Source of the DNA: Caldifarciminota bacterium
GTDB taxonomy: Bacteria; Hydrothermota; Hydrothermia; LBFQ01
Direction of reading: 5' to 3'
DNA: 64,000 bases
NCBI GenBank assembly: GCA_027003075.1
Contig: JALWYV010000040.1
Location: 1 to 64,000 of the forward strand
Below the pieces are notes generated by a model. It saw nothing but the letters and a program-made list of their open reading frames with translations, ran no database searches and had not been told where the DNA came from. The position numbers and the translations under genes are program-made. Shown here one piece after another: positions 7,892 through 17,165 of the stretch; position 1 is the first letter of the stretch; each line of letters begins with the position of its first letter.

Positions 7892-10126
7892 TCATCTGGA
7901 TCTGAACTTCAGTCTCAGGGCGAGGGAATTCAGAACCACGCTTATTGAGCTGGCGCTCATGGCGAGGGCAGCCCACTCCGGCGATACCTTCCCGAAGGCC
8001 GCAAGGGGTACGAGGAGGGTGTTGTAAAGGAAAGCCCATGCAAGGTTCTGAAGTACCTTGATATAGGAGGCGTCAATCAGCCGTACGAAGAAGGGTACTC
8101 CCGTCAGGTCGCTCCTTATCAAAACGGCGTCACCGGACAGGGCGGCTATATCGGAGGCCGACCCCATGGCCACCCCTACGTCCGCCACGGCGAGTACGGG
8201 GGCGTCGTTTATGCCGTCACCCACGAACATGACCCGTCCGTTTTCCCTCAACCTCTTCACGTACTCCACCTTCTCCTCCGGAAGTACACCGGCGGCGTAA
8301 CCGTCCGCTTCAAGAACCCGGGCAACCTTTCTCACGTTCTCCTCCGAATCTCCACTGAGAACGATCACCCTTTTGCCCATCTCCTTAAGCTCCCTCACCA
8401 CGTCCTTCGCCTCTGGTCTTACGGGATCCTCTACCACGAACCTCCCCGTCCCCAGCCCCTCAACGGATACGAACACCCCGCCCCCTTCGGCTCCAGCGAA
8501 GTCGGCCCTACCGAGGCGCACTCTCCTGCCGTCCACCACGCCCTCCAGACCTTTGCCTGCTATAACCTTGAAATCCTGAACCCTCATCTTTTTGGCCTTC
8601 ACGAACCTCACTATCGCCCTTGAGTAGGGGTGCTGGCTCCTGCGGGCGAGAGAGTAGGCGTAGGGTAATAGATCCTCAGGCCCCTCGTACTCCACGACCT
8701 CCGGAAGGCCGACGGTCAGGGTACCCGTCTTATCAAAGACGACCGTCCTTATCCCTCTCCCCCGCTCTATCACGTCGGCACCTTTGATGAGTATTCCCCT
8801 CTTCCCGGCTACGGCCGTGGCCACGGCGAAGACGAGGGGGGTGGCTATACCGAGGGCGCAGGGACAGGCTACCACCATAACGGATACGGCGGCCATGAGG
8901 GCAGAGGATAACGGGTAGCCGGCGAGCAACCAGCCCACGACGGTCAGGGCGGCCACACTCCCCACGGCGTACACGAAGTAACCGGATATCCTGTCAGCCA
9001 CCCGCTGGATCTCCCCCTTCCTGCTCTGGGCCTCCAGTACCATCCTCCTTATCCCGCCTATGAAGGTGTCCTCTCCGGCCCTCTCCACCTTTACCTTCAG
9101 GAAACCGTCCGTCAGGATGGAACCCGCAAGAACCTTATCTCCCGTTTTAACCGGGACCGGTACGCTCTCGCCCGTCAACAGGGATAGGGAGACCTCCCCC
9201 TCGCCCTCCACTACCGTGCCGTCCACGGGCACCTTCTCCCCGGCCGTTACGACGACCTCTTCCCCTTCCATGACCTCCTCACACGGCACCTCCACCACCT
9301 CCCCGTTCCTCTCAACCCTGCAGAGCGAAGGCAGGCTGTCTATGAGTCCACCCAATTCCTCGTAAGCCCTCTTCCTGGCCCTCTCCTCTATGCTCTTTCC
9401 CATGAGGATGAGTGTTATTATCATAGAGGCCGGTGAGAAGTGGCCGGAGAATAGGGCTATCACCGACCCCAGACCTATGAGGGTGTTCATGTTGGGTGAG
9501 AGGACTCGTAGGGCGCCTACGCCCGACCTTACTATCGGCCATCCGCAGAACAGGACGACGAAAGCCGAAAGTACTCCCTGAAGGACCGGATTGGTGAAAG
9601 GGGGTACACCGAAGTGATGGCCAAGGGCCACGCCGATGGTCGCCGGAAGGGAGAGCAGGAAACGCTGGAAGAGGGTAAGACCTCTTCCTCTGCTCTCCTT
9701 AGCACCTTCCACCTCTATCTCAAAGCCGGATTTCCTCGCGGCGGATATTACGGCCTCCCTGCTGGTCTGGATCGGTGAGAACTGTACGAGTACGCTTTCG
9801 CCTACGGGGTACGCGGCCACCACGCCGGGCAACTCCTTTAACTTCCCGGCAAGGGCTTCGGCGTCGCTCTCGCTTCCCCCTACTAAGTGGATTCGTACTT
9901 CATCGTAAACCAAAACGTACCCCATCTCCCTCACCCGCTTCGCCGCTTCGGAGAGGTTGAGGGTGTCGCTCAGGTCAATAACCGCCCTCCCGTTGGCGAA
10001 GTCAACTTCCACTCCCTCCACCCCTTCCATGCGGGTAAGGACCGTACTGACGGTTTTGGCACAGGAGGCGCACGTCATCCCCCGTACCGGCAGGATAACC
10101 CGTTTGAATTCCTTTACCTTTTCCAT
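7892..10126 (-). CDS. copA: Copper-exporting P1B-type ATPase CopA
   Basis: Pumps Cu(I) out of the cytoplasm using ATP. The 744 residues contain an HMA metal-binding domain with CASC (Cys19, Cys22), a second HMA-like fold at about 76-140 that has lost its CxxC, eight predicted membrane helices, the TGE loop (318-320), the CPC ion site (421-423), the phosphorylated Asp465 in DKTGTL, the HP motif (499-500) and GDGIND (636-641). A Tyr-Asn pair in the next-to-last helix and MSASS in the last match the Cu(I)-specific subclass. A start at 10126 (ATG) fits the -10 box. It is transcribed away from the helicase gene across a 65-base gap; no copper regulator gene is nearby. Confidence 0.92.
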   Translation of the reverse strand: MEKVKEFKRVILPVRGMTCASCAKTVSTVLTRMEGVEGVEVDFANGRAVIDLSDTLNLSEAAKRVREMGYVLVYDEVRIHLVGGSESDAEALAGKLKELPGVVAAYPVGESVLVQFSPIQTSREAVISAARKSGFEIEVEGAKESRGRGLTLFQRFLLSLPATIGVALGHHFGVPPFTNPVLQGVLSAFVVLFCGWPIVRSGVGALRVLSPNMNTLIGLGSVIALFSGHFSPASMIITLILMGKSIEERARKRAYEELGGLIDSLPSLCRVERNGEVVEVPCEEVMEGEEVVVTAGEKVPVDGTVVEGEGEVSLSLLTGESVPVPVKTGDKVLAGSILTDGFLKVKVERAGEDTFIGGIRRMVLEAQSRKGEIQRVADRISGYFVYAVGSVAALTVVGWLLAGYPLSSALMAAVSVMVVACPCALGIATPLVFAVATAVAGKRGILIKGADVIERGRGIRTVVFDKTGTLTVGLPEVVEYEGPEDLLPYAYSLARRSQHPYSRAIVRFVKAKKMRVQDFKVIAGKGLEGVVDGRRVRLGRADFAGAEGGGVFVSVEGLGTGRFVVEDPVRPEAKDVVRELKEMGKRVIVLSGDSEENVRKVARVLEADGYAAGVLPEEKVEYVKRLRENGRVMFVGDGINDAPVLAVADVGVAMGSASDIAALSGDAVLIRSDLTGVPFFVRLIDASYIKVLQNLAWAFLYNTLLVPLAAFGKVSPEWAALAMSASSISVVLNSLALRLKFRSR

Positions 10127-10139
10127 AAACTCAGCCCGT

Positions 10140-10145
10140 ATTGTA
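10140..10145 (-). promoter_or_regulatory. -10 box TACAAT of copA
   Basis: TACAAT 13 bases before the copA ATG, back to back with the helicase promoter in a 65-base divergent interval. Confidence 0.5.
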
Positions 10146-10173
10146 AGGTTGAAGCATAGCCGTTTTTCTCGCT

Positions 10174-10179
10174 TAGAAT
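10174..10179 (+). promoter_or_regulatory. -10 box TAGAAT of the helicase gene
   Basis: TAGAAT 12 bases before the GTG at 10192. TTGAAG at 10149-10154 is a possible -35 with a 19-base spacer. Confidence 0.55.
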
Positions 10180-10191
10180 TGGCTGTTCGGG

Positions 10192-12339
10192 GTGAAGATC
10201 GTTAAGATAGTAAAGGTTAAGGGCAAATCGGTGTGGACGGAGGAGAAAAGGGTCCTCATATCCAGGGCACCGGAGTGGTTCCCCTTTGAGAGGTTCAACC
10301 CCCTTCAGGTGGTATTCTTTCGCACCTACGAGGAGGGGAACGCCCTCGTCGTGGCCCCAACGTCTTCGGGGAAGACCGGCGTGGGACTTCTCTTCCTGAG
10401 GGGTAAGGGCGTGTACGCCACACCCACGAAGGCTCTGGCATCCGAGCTCTACGGCAAGTTCGTGGCCCTCTACGGGGAGGAGAGGGTGGGCCTTAAGACC
10501 GGGGACGTGTTTGACGAGTACGACGAGGGGGACCGGGACCTGTACGTATGCACCTATGAGAGCCTGGCCAACGCCTTCAGGACGGATAAGGGCTGGGCGT
10601 CTGGACCCGTGGTGCTGGACGAGGTTCACCACATCTACAAGGACAGGGGCGTGATAATAGAGGAGTTGCTCGCCCACCTGAACCTGAGGGGAAGGAAGTT
10701 TCTGGCCCTCTCCGCCACCGTACCGGATCCGGAGGATCTCGCCCGGACCGTGGGGGTGGATTACCTTCTGATCTCAAACTACAGACCCGTTCCCATATAC
10801 GAGGAGTACGAGAGGGTATCCGGCAGGGGGGACGATCACCTTGCGGAGGTCCTTTTAAGGAAACTTCAATCACTTCCTCAGGACGAACAGATCCTGGTCT
10901 TCGTGTACAAGAAGGACATCGGGTACAGGCTCCTGAGGAAGCTGTCCGACATGGGTTATCCCGTCCTGAACCGCACCCTGCCCTTCGTACCGAAGGAGAT
11001 AGGGGAGGGGGTTGCCTTCCACAACGCCGACGTCCCGACCGTTGAAAGGGAGGAGATAGAACAGGCCTTCAGGGAGGGAAGGTTGAGACGGCTTATAGCC
11101 ACGCAGACGCTCGCCTACGGCGTGAACCTGCCCGCAGATCGGGTGGTCATACTCGTGAAGAAGATAAAGGACAGGAGAACGGGCAGGGTAAAGTTCCTTC
11201 CGGACTCTCTGGACGTACTCCAGATGAAGGGGAGGGCTGGGAGGTTCGGTATAAGGGACAGGGGATACGTTAACGTTCTGGTCATCACCCGGTCCAAAAA
11301 CCCCATGGAGGAGATCCTTCAGGACCTCATGGAAAAGCGTCCTTTCGTAGAGGAGATGGAGGATGCAGGTATATACCTTGAGGAGTACTGGGGAATATCC
11401 TCCCAGATCGCCCTGATGATCCTCGGCGCCCTTTCCTCCGGAATGGACTGGCGGGAGTTTATAAAAGCCGTGCCTTCCCTGAAGGGGACGGAGGTGGCGG
11501 CTATTGAGGAGGTTCACTCCTATCTGGTGAGCGGTGGGTTCGTATCGGAGGACGGCCATCTAACCCGCCTCGGTGAGGTGATGTTAAACAACTCAATCTC
11601 TCCGATAGCGTACGACGAGTTCAAGAGGAGGGCAGACGAGGGGGTAGACATCCTCCTGACCGTGAGGCCACTGATGTACATGAAACGGATAAAGGGTAGT
11701 CTCAGGAGCTTCCTGCCACCTGAAGATTACTACACCGAGATCTCCGCCTTTAAAAGTCGCTTTTATCAGGCTATAACCCTACACGACGGCTCCGATGAAC
11801 TCTGGATATTCACGTCCGGAAGACTTTTTGAGTACCAGAACATATCCAACCCGCCCGGAGAACTCGCCTTCACGCGGAGTGACCTTTTTCACCTGTCGCG
11901 GGTCCTCGTGGCCCTGCATAGAGAAGGGTACATCTTCACGACGGCAGAGGGCATATTACGGATACTCCACGCCTACAGGTACGGCCTCCCGTACGAGTTC
12001 GCTCCCGTAGGTGGACTTGAGGGGATAGGTTTCGTAAGGGCGAACGCCCTGTATCGTGCCCTTGAGATGCTGAACATCCGGTGGGTTGACTTCGGTCCCT
12101 TCGTCTTTTCGGAGGATATAAAGGCTATTCTCATGGAAGTGTTCTCGGAAAGGTACACATCGCCGGAATGGGTGGGGAGTGAAGCGGAGAGAACGTACGA
12201 ACTTGTAAGGGGTGAAAGGTATCTGGGGGACGAGAATCTCATCCGTATACTCTCCTTTGCCGTTCTGGGCAGGGATGCCCTATCGCATATGAATACACCG
12301 GCCAGAGAGTTAATCTCCATCCTTCAGGAGAGGTTCTAA
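10192..12339 (+). CDS. Ski2/Hel308-type superfamily 2 helicase
   Basis: A 715-residue ATP-dependent helicase. Motifs in order: Walker A APTSSGKTG (55-63), the DEVHH box (143-147), SAT (174-176), and in the second RecA lobe ATQTLAYGVNLPADR and QMKGRAGRFG. The last lies in the form typical of Ski2-like helicases (Hel308, Brr2, Mtr4). About 330 residues follow, which fits a winged-helix and ratchet region. Bacterial members are uncommon compared with archaea; role in replication-fork repair or RNA unwinding cannot be decided. The start is GTG at 10192 beside a -10 box. It stands alone, divergent from copA. Confidence 0.85.
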   Translation: MKIVKIVKVKGKSVWTEEKRVLISRAPEWFPFERFNPLQVVFFRTYEEGNALVVAPTSSGKTGVGLLFLRGKGVYATPTKALASELYGKFVALYGEERVGLKTGDVFDEYDEGDRDLYVCTYESLANAFRTDKGWASGPVVLDEVHHIYKDRGVIIEELLAHLNLRGRKFLALSATVPDPEDLARTVGVDYLLISNYRPVPIYEEYERVSGRGDDHLAEVLLRKLQSLPQDEQILVFVYKKDIGYRLLRKLSDMGYPVLNRTLPFVPKEIGEGVAFHNADVPTVEREEIEQAFREGRLRRLIATQTLAYGVNLPADRVVILVKKIKDRRTGRVKFLPDSLDVLQMKGRAGRFGIRDRGYVNVLVITRSKNPMEEILQDLMEKRPFVEEMEDAGIYLEEYWGISSQIALMILGALSSGMDWREFIKAVPSLKGTEVAAIEEVHSYLVSGGFVSEDGHLTRLGEVMLNNSISPIAYDEFKRRADEGVDILLTVRPLMYMKRIKGSLRSFLPPEDYYTEISAFKSRFYQAITLHDGSDELWIFTSGRLFEYQNISNPPGELAFTRSDLFHLSRVLVALHREGYIFTTAEGILRILHAYRYGLPYEFAPVGGLEGIGFVRANALYRALEMLNIRWVDFGPFVFSEDIKAILMEVFSERYTSPEWVGSEAERTYELVRGERYLGDENLIRILSFAVLGRDALSHMNTPARELISILQERF

Positions 12340-12371
12340 TGTTTTGATTTCACCCACCCCGATTACGGCTA

Positions 12372-12377
12372 TATAAT
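12372..12377 (+). promoter_or_regulatory. -10 box TATAAT of the 12389 gene
   Basis: TATAAT 11 bases before the ATG; no Shine-Dalgarno sequence. Confidence 0.65.
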
Positions 12378-12388
12378 AACCCCAGAGT

Positions 12389-13966
12389 ATGTGGTTGATA
12401 GCTGCCCTTAACGTATACTGGAAGACGTACGGAGGAGATGAAACTCAGCAGGGTGTACAGGGTCTTCCCGGGACCATAACTACACCTGCGTTTCTGTGGG
12501 AAACGGATCTCGGAGTATCGCCGGGTATGCCGAACACCCTCTGGGGATCTCCTGCCATATGCAACCTGAGTACGACGGAACCGGGGAACGAGGTAATTAT
12601 AAAATCTAACCCGCCTCTTTCCGGAAATACGGACGTTTATGCTCTTAGAGGAACGGACGGGGGAGCGCTATGGACGTTCTCTTCCTTCGGTATGGATCCT
12701 ACCAGTCCGGCCTGTGGTGATATTGACGGAGATGGCCTTGACGAGGTCGTGACCCGTACCTTCTCCGACGGCCTCAAGGCGCTGGACGGGGACGGTACCG
12801 TTCTATGGACGAACACGGATCCCGGATACTCTTTTTCCAGTCCCGTAATAGCGGATGTAGACCCTTCTTCACCCGGACCGGAAATTCTTGTGACGGGTCC
12901 TGACGGCTCCTCAGCCAGCCTGTGGGTAATATCCTCCTCGGGTACCACCATAAGGAGCATAACCATATCCATAACTGAGCAGCCTGCCGGAACCCCGGCT
13001 GTGGGGGACGTTGATCTTGATGGCCAGATGGAGGTTGTGGTCCCCACCCTCTGGAGCGGTCTTCGGGTAGTGGATCCGGTTGCGGGTAGTGTGGAGTGGA
13101 CGGCCTCCGGTATGGCCATGAACCAGACCCCGGCTATAATAGACGCTAACTCAGACGGGACACCCGATATCGTTTACACGTACGATGGCCGGTACATCCA
13201 GATAGCCCGTGGGACGGACGGCTCCCCTCTGTGGTCCTCCCCCTTTGACGTTGAGGCCCACACTACGGCGGCCGACACCCACGTCGTCCTCATGGAGCAT
13301 TACGCCGTGTGGGACGTTGACGGTGACGGGTACGCGGACATCTTCCTGGGCGACGGAGGAGACTCCTCCAACGTTAACAGCCACCTCATACGGATAGCCG
13401 GAGGTTCCTCCCCTTCCACGGGATGGATGTACAACATACCCCAGTGGGCTTACGATGGTGGGGGTGGCCTCGTTGACGTGGACGACGATGGGGACTGGGA
13501 CTTCATTAAGACGGACGATGCCGGGTATCTCTACGCTATAGACGCTATTAGTGGATCCCTCATATGGAGGATAACCGTGGACGATCTTAGCGCCACGCTT
13601 GACCCGGCAATAGCCATAGGGGATGTGGACGGGGATAACTGCTCTGAGATAGTTGTACTCGGTTACGCGAGCGGATTCCTCGGTGGGAACTTCATGGCGA
13701 GGGTCATAGACGAGTCAGGAGGAGGTGGAAGCGGATGTACTCCCCTCGGGTACGACGACGGCCTCTCCGTCTCTGAGCGCACCGTTGCGGCAAAGGGTAT
13801 ACTCTCGTGGAAAGGTGGTGTTCCGGTTCTCAACGTTGATGCTGCGGTTTACGGTAAGGACGGCCGTCTGGTGGGGAACTTCTCCCGCGGCACCCGTCTG
13901 AACCTGAAGCCCGGAGTTTACTACGTAACTTACAGGGGACGCGTTAAGAGGGTGGTTATAAGGTAA
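12389..13966 (+). CDS. Secreted FG-GAP repeat protein with sorting tail
   Basis: A 525-residue protein with leader MWLIAALNVYW. It carries repeated Asp-rich FG-GAP-like loops: GDIDGDGLDE, IADVDPSSPGPE, GDVDLDGQME, IDANSDGTPD, WDVDGDGYAD, VDVDDDGDWD and GDVDGDNCSE. They sit in blades that also contain PQQ-type motifs (GSLIWRI). This predicts a seven-bladed calcium-dependent propeller. The last 60 residues (AVYGKDGRLVGNFSRG ... LKPGVYYVTYRGRV) are a T9SS-like tail. Its stop lies 3 bases from the convergent GH99-like gene. Function is probably surface binding; the ligand is unknown. Confidence 0.85.
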   Translation: MWLIAALNVYWKTYGGDETQQGVQGLPGTITTPAFLWETDLGVSPGMPNTLWGSPAICNLSTTEPGNEVIIKSNPPLSGNTDVYALRGTDGGALWTFSSFGMDPTSPACGDIDGDGLDEVVTRTFSDGLKALDGDGTVLWTNTDPGYSFSSPVIADVDPSSPGPEILVTGPDGSSASLWVISSSGTTIRSITISITEQPAGTPAVGDVDLDGQMEVVVPTLWSGLRVVDPVAGSVEWTASGMAMNQTPAIIDANSDGTPDIVYTYDGRYIQIARGTDGSPLWSSPFDVEAHTTAADTHVVLMEHYAVWDVDGDGYADIFLGDGGDSSNVNSHLIRIAGGSSPSTGWMYNIPQWAYDGGGGLVDVDDDGDWDFIKTDDAGYLYAIDAISGSLIWRITVDDLSATLDPAIAIGDVDGDNCSEIVVLGYASGFLGGNFMARVIDESGGGGSGCTPLGYDDGLSVSERTVAAKGILSWKGGVPVLNVDAAVYGKDGRLVGNFSRGTRLNLKPGVYYVTYRGRVKRVVIR

Positions 13967-13969
13967 GCC

Positions 13970-15352
13970 CTATCTGAGTACATCGTTCAGGATGGAGGGG
14001 AGGTAGGGTTGTTCGGAGAGACCTTTCCAGAGGAAGAGGATCCTCCCGGACCCGAGCCTCCTCTCCCCAACGACCGTGCCGAGTGGGGTACTCAGTCTTC
14101 TCAAGGTGTAATAGGATCTGTGGGGATTTTCAAGGACTCTCAGACGGGTATCTCCAACGGCATAGTATCTAAACGCTCTATCCTCTCCCTCTACCGTAAC
14201 AGTCCCACCGTACTCCCCTTTCAGATCGGGACCGAAACCTATACGAAGGCCGAAGCGTTCAGTGGCGGGTTTCTTCTCTATCGCCCAGGTGTAGAACATG
14301 GGAAAGGGGCCGCCGGCCAGTATAAGGGTCCCACCTCTGCGTACGTAATCCACGAGTAGGGGTATAAACTCCGGGTCGTAGATCTCGCCCTCGTCGTACA
14401 CGACGACGTCACAGCCGTTGAACGAGTACCTTCCAATTTCATAGGCAACCCTGCGGAGGAATAGAGAAACGGACGTTTTGCCTCTGGGTATGAGACACAG
14501 GCTGAGGTACGTATCAAAGTTTGTGGGTCTAAAGGTTATCCTACGTCTCCTCACCCTGCTCTTGAACTTACGGGCCATGCGCCTGGTGAGTTGCAGGTAC
14601 CTGAAGCCGTACCTCTTTGAAGGCTCAACGTGGGTTCCCTCTATCCACTCGTTGAAGGAGGTTATCAGTACCATATCCGCCCCCGACTTTATGGCTCTCT
14701 CCCACTGCCTTACGTAGGTGCGTCCTCCTTCCCTGTCCACGTAAAGGCCGGGATCCCTTTTAAAGTCAAATCCGGGTGAAACGGGAAGAGCACACAGGCC
14801 GCCAAAGGCGTGGGTGTAGTCGCACACCTCCTTTGCCCAGTCAACCCCGTCCTTAAGGTTTATGTAGGTGTGCATGTTCCCCGCCGTGAACCCGTTCAGG
14901 CCATTAAAACCGTCCAGAGACAGGTAAACGCTATCTGATAGATCCATCAGATGTCTCCTTTCGCCGATGGATAGTTTGTGAACTACCCTGCTGTATAGGA
15001 ATATGATAGGTTTTCCGTTTATGCGGATCAGGTTCCTCCTGTCCCCGAAGTGTTTGAGAACGGTGTCTATACGGTCGCTCGGTCGTCCGTTCTCTATGTA
15101 GAAGGTGTACTTCAGACCGCACTTCTCCAGCACCTCCGTTATACTCTTCATCTTCCGGAGATCGGCGGGGTTCCTCTCCTTCCAGTAGGAGATCACGAAG
15201 CCGTCTATCCCGTACTTCTTTGCCCACTCGCAGTGCTTGAGTACAACGTTCTCGTCCGATGAAGAATACCGGCCTAACACCGGCATATCCTTAGCCTGAA
15301 CCCACTTCTCCGAATTCGGTGCGTACCACACGTAGTAAAAGGCCAGTACCAT
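13970..15352 (-). CDS. GH99/WbsX-like glycosidase-fold protein with amidotransferase-like C-terminus
   Basis: A 460-residue protein. Residues 1-270 match the GH99/WbsX-like TIM-barrel family: an opening FYYVWYAPN strand, KYGIDGFVISYW, KPIIFLYSR and the signature TSFNEWIEGTHVEPS. Relatives hydrolyse or modify mannose-type glycans, or sit in O-antigen clusters. Residues about 290-460 look like a class I glutamine-amidotransferase-like flavodoxin fold (YSFNGCDVVVYDE, YVRRGGTLILAGG, LGSGRILFLWKG), often attached as a ligand or carbohydrate module. No signal peptide is visible and the -10 box leaves no room for one, so it is probably cytoplasmic. Substrate is unknown. Confidence 0.75.
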   Translation of the reverse strand: MVLAFYYVWYAPNSEKWVQAKDMPVLGRYSSSDENVVLKHCEWAKKYGIDGFVISYWKERNPADLRKMKSITEVLEKCGLKYTFYIENGRPSDRIDTVLKHFGDRRNLIRINGKPIIFLYSRVVHKLSIGERRHLMDLSDSVYLSLDGFNGLNGFTAGNMHTYINLKDGVDWAKEVCDYTHAFGGLCALPVSPGFDFKRDPGLYVDREGGRTYVRQWERAIKSGADMVLITSFNEWIEGTHVEPSKRYGFRYLQLTRRMARKFKSRVRRRRITFRPTNFDTYLSLCLIPRGKTSVSLFLRRVAYEIGRYSFNGCDVVVYDEGEIYDPEFIPLLVDYVRRGGTLILAGGPFPMFYTWAIEKKPATERFGLRIGFGPDLKGEYGGTVTVEGEDRAFRYYAVGDTRLRVLENPHRSYYTLRRLSTPLGTVVGERRLGSGRILFLWKGLSEQPYLPSILNDVLR

Positions 15353-15358
15353 ACCACC

Positions 15359-15366
15359 ATTTTATA
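15359..15366 (-). promoter_or_regulatory. -10 box TATAAAAT of the GH99-like gene
   Basis: TATAAAAT on the minus strand 6-8 bases before the ATG at 15352. It lies 21 bases from the divergent -10 box of the TPR gene. Confidence 0.55.
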
Positions 15367-15387
15367 CCCGGATACCGATTCCACCCT

Positions 15388-15393
15388 TAGAAT
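15388..15393 (+). promoter_or_regulatory. -10 box TAGAAT of the TPR gene
   Basis: TAGAAT 10 bases before the ATG at 15404, in a 51-base divergent interval shared with the GH99-like gene. Confidence 0.6.
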
Positions 15394-15403
15394 TAAAGGC
15401 GGT

Positions 15404-17164
15404 ATGCTGCTTACCCTTCTATCAGGTGCGCTTATACCGACAAAGATAACGGACTACAAGAAGCCCCTTCCCGATGCTTTCGCATCAAAGTACACGTCTC
15501 TCGTTGCGAAGGCGGAGAGACTGTACTACTCCGGACAGTATCAACGGGCCAAAGGCTACTACGAGGATCTGATAAACAACAGCGAGGTGCCCGGAAAGAG
15601 GCTCGTCGGTTTCATCGGGAACGGATGGGTCCTCATCCACATGGGTCGCTATACTGCAGCCATAGACACCTTCAGAAGGGCCGAGATCCTGAGTGGGGGT
15701 AGAAAACCCGCGATAATACCCCTTTACATGGGACTGGGGATAGCCTACTACAACAAGGGGAACTATCTGAAGGCCTACCAGTACTTCAAATCCCTTACCC
15801 GTTATCCGGAGTACAGGGAGGTGTACAGGGACGCCCTCTACTTCGCCGCCCTCGCCGCCTACATGAACGGCGCCTACGATAAGGTCATATCTCTGGTGAA
15901 CGAACTTGAACGGAAGTTCCCGAACACGAAGAAGGCTAACGATGCGGCCATACTCAAGGTGTTCGCCTACCGTAAGAAGGGGGAACTACTGAAGGCCATA
16001 CAGGAGCTTAAAAAACTCATAGACCGTGGGCATCCGCGTAAGCCGAAGTTTGAGATAATACTGGCCGAGTGGTACGCCGAGTACGGGGACTACCCCAAAG
16101 CCATACAGCAGTACGAACGCGCCCTCTCTCGTTATCCTCTCCTCAAGGATACGATTCTGGCCTCCCTCGCCTACGTTGAAAAGAAGTACGGAGACAACAT
16201 AGCCCTGGCACCCAACCTCAAGGTCACGAACCCCCTCGTGGGTGAGATCCTGTTCTACAAGCCCGGAATGGAGGCCTACAAGAACGGTCAGATGACGAAG
16301 GCCCAGCAGAGATTTGAGAGGTTCATACAGTTCTTCCCCGACGATCCCCGCTCCGCAAAGCTCGTGGCTTACCTCGGTCAGCTCCTCTATCAGGCCGGAA
16401 GTTACGAGAAGGCGAGGGACAAATTGGAATACTACCTGAAGAAGTACCCGGAGGGTGAGGACAGGCCTGCCGTCCTGAAGCTCCTTGGCCGAGTTTACTA
16501 TAGACTCAAGAATTACCGGAGGGCAGCCGAGGTCTGGGATCAGTTCCTGAGGGAGTACCCTGGCCACAAGGACGCCGCGGAGGTTAAGAAGCTCCTCCAG
16601 GCCCTCATAGCCGAGAGGCCGGAGGTGGCCCAGTACGTGAAGTCGGAGGTCGGAGCCGAGGCCGTCTTCAACAAGGCCCTGGCCGCCTACAAACAGGGGG
16701 CCTACCCGAAAGCTCTCCAGCTCTTTGAGAAGTTCGTACAGCTCTTCCCTAACAGCCAGTACACTCCGAAAGCCACCTTTAACGCCGGGTACATAGCCTA
16801 CCAGATGAAGGAGTACGATAAGGCCATACAGCACTTCTCGGAGTACGTCCAGAAGTACCCAAACGGTGAGGATGCGGAGAACGCCCTGTACCTCCTCGGC
16901 CTCGCGTACTTTGCGAAGAAGGACTACGACAACGCCATAACCTACCTGACACAGTTCGTTCAGACCTTCTCCAACTCCGATAAGCTCGCCGACGCCTACA
17001 AGTTCCTTGGCTTCTCCTACTACAAGAAGTACGAGGCGGGGGACGAGTCCGCCAGAGCCAGCGCCCTTGCCGCCTTCCAGAACGCCGCCAAACTCTACCG
17101 GGCAAAGGGGAAGGATAAAGAGGCCAGCCAGATGGAACAGTTCGTAAAACAGTTGGGCGGTTAA
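15404..17164 (+). CDS. Exported TPR-repeat protein
   Basis: A 586-residue protein. After a short leader (MLLTLLSGALIP) nearly the whole chain is tetratricopeptide repeats. Examples are LYYSGQYQRAKGYYEDLIN, YYNKGNYLKAYQYFKSL, YAEYGDYPKAIQQYERALSR, YRLKNYRRAAEVWDQFLREY, YKQGAYPKALQLFEKFVQLF, YQMKEYDKAIQHFSEYVQKY and FAKKDYDNAITYLTQFVQ. The PNG-E and FP--- linkers resemble the Tol-Pal-associated YbgF/CpoB and BamD TPRs of the periplasm. It probably scaffolds envelope proteins. The next gene begins 2 bases after its stop, so the two form an operon. Confidence 0.8.
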   Translation: MLLTLLSGALIPTKITDYKKPLPDAFASKYTSLVAKAERLYYSGQYQRAKGYYEDLINNSEVPGKRLVGFIGNGWVLIHMGRYTAAIDTFRRAEILSGGRKPAIIPLYMGLGIAYYNKGNYLKAYQYFKSLTRYPEYREVYRDALYFAALAAYMNGAYDKVISLVNELERKFPNTKKANDAAILKVFAYRKKGELLKAIQELKKLIDRGHPRKPKFEIILAEWYAEYGDYPKAIQQYERALSRYPLLKDTILASLAYVEKKYGDNIALAPNLKVTNPLVGEILFYKPGMEAYKNGQMTKAQQRFERFIQFFPDDPRSAKLVAYLGQLLYQAGSYEKARDKLEYYLKKYPEGEDRPAVLKLLGRVYYRLKNYRRAAEVWDQFLREYPGHKDAAEVKKLLQALIAERPEVAQYVKSEVGAEAVFNKALAAYKQGAYPKALQLFEKFVQLFPNSQYTPKATFNAGYIAYQMKEYDKAIQHFSEYVQKYPNGEDAENALYLLGLAYFAKKDYDNAITYLTQFVQTFSNSDKLADAYKFLGFSYYKKYEAGDESARASALAAFQNAAKLYRAKGKDKEASQMEQFVKQLGG

Positions 17165-17165
17165 G

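Noticed and set aside
15404..17164. Internal sequence repeats of the TPR gene as a CRISPR or DNA repeat
   Set aside because: They follow codon phase and match the TPR protein pattern only.
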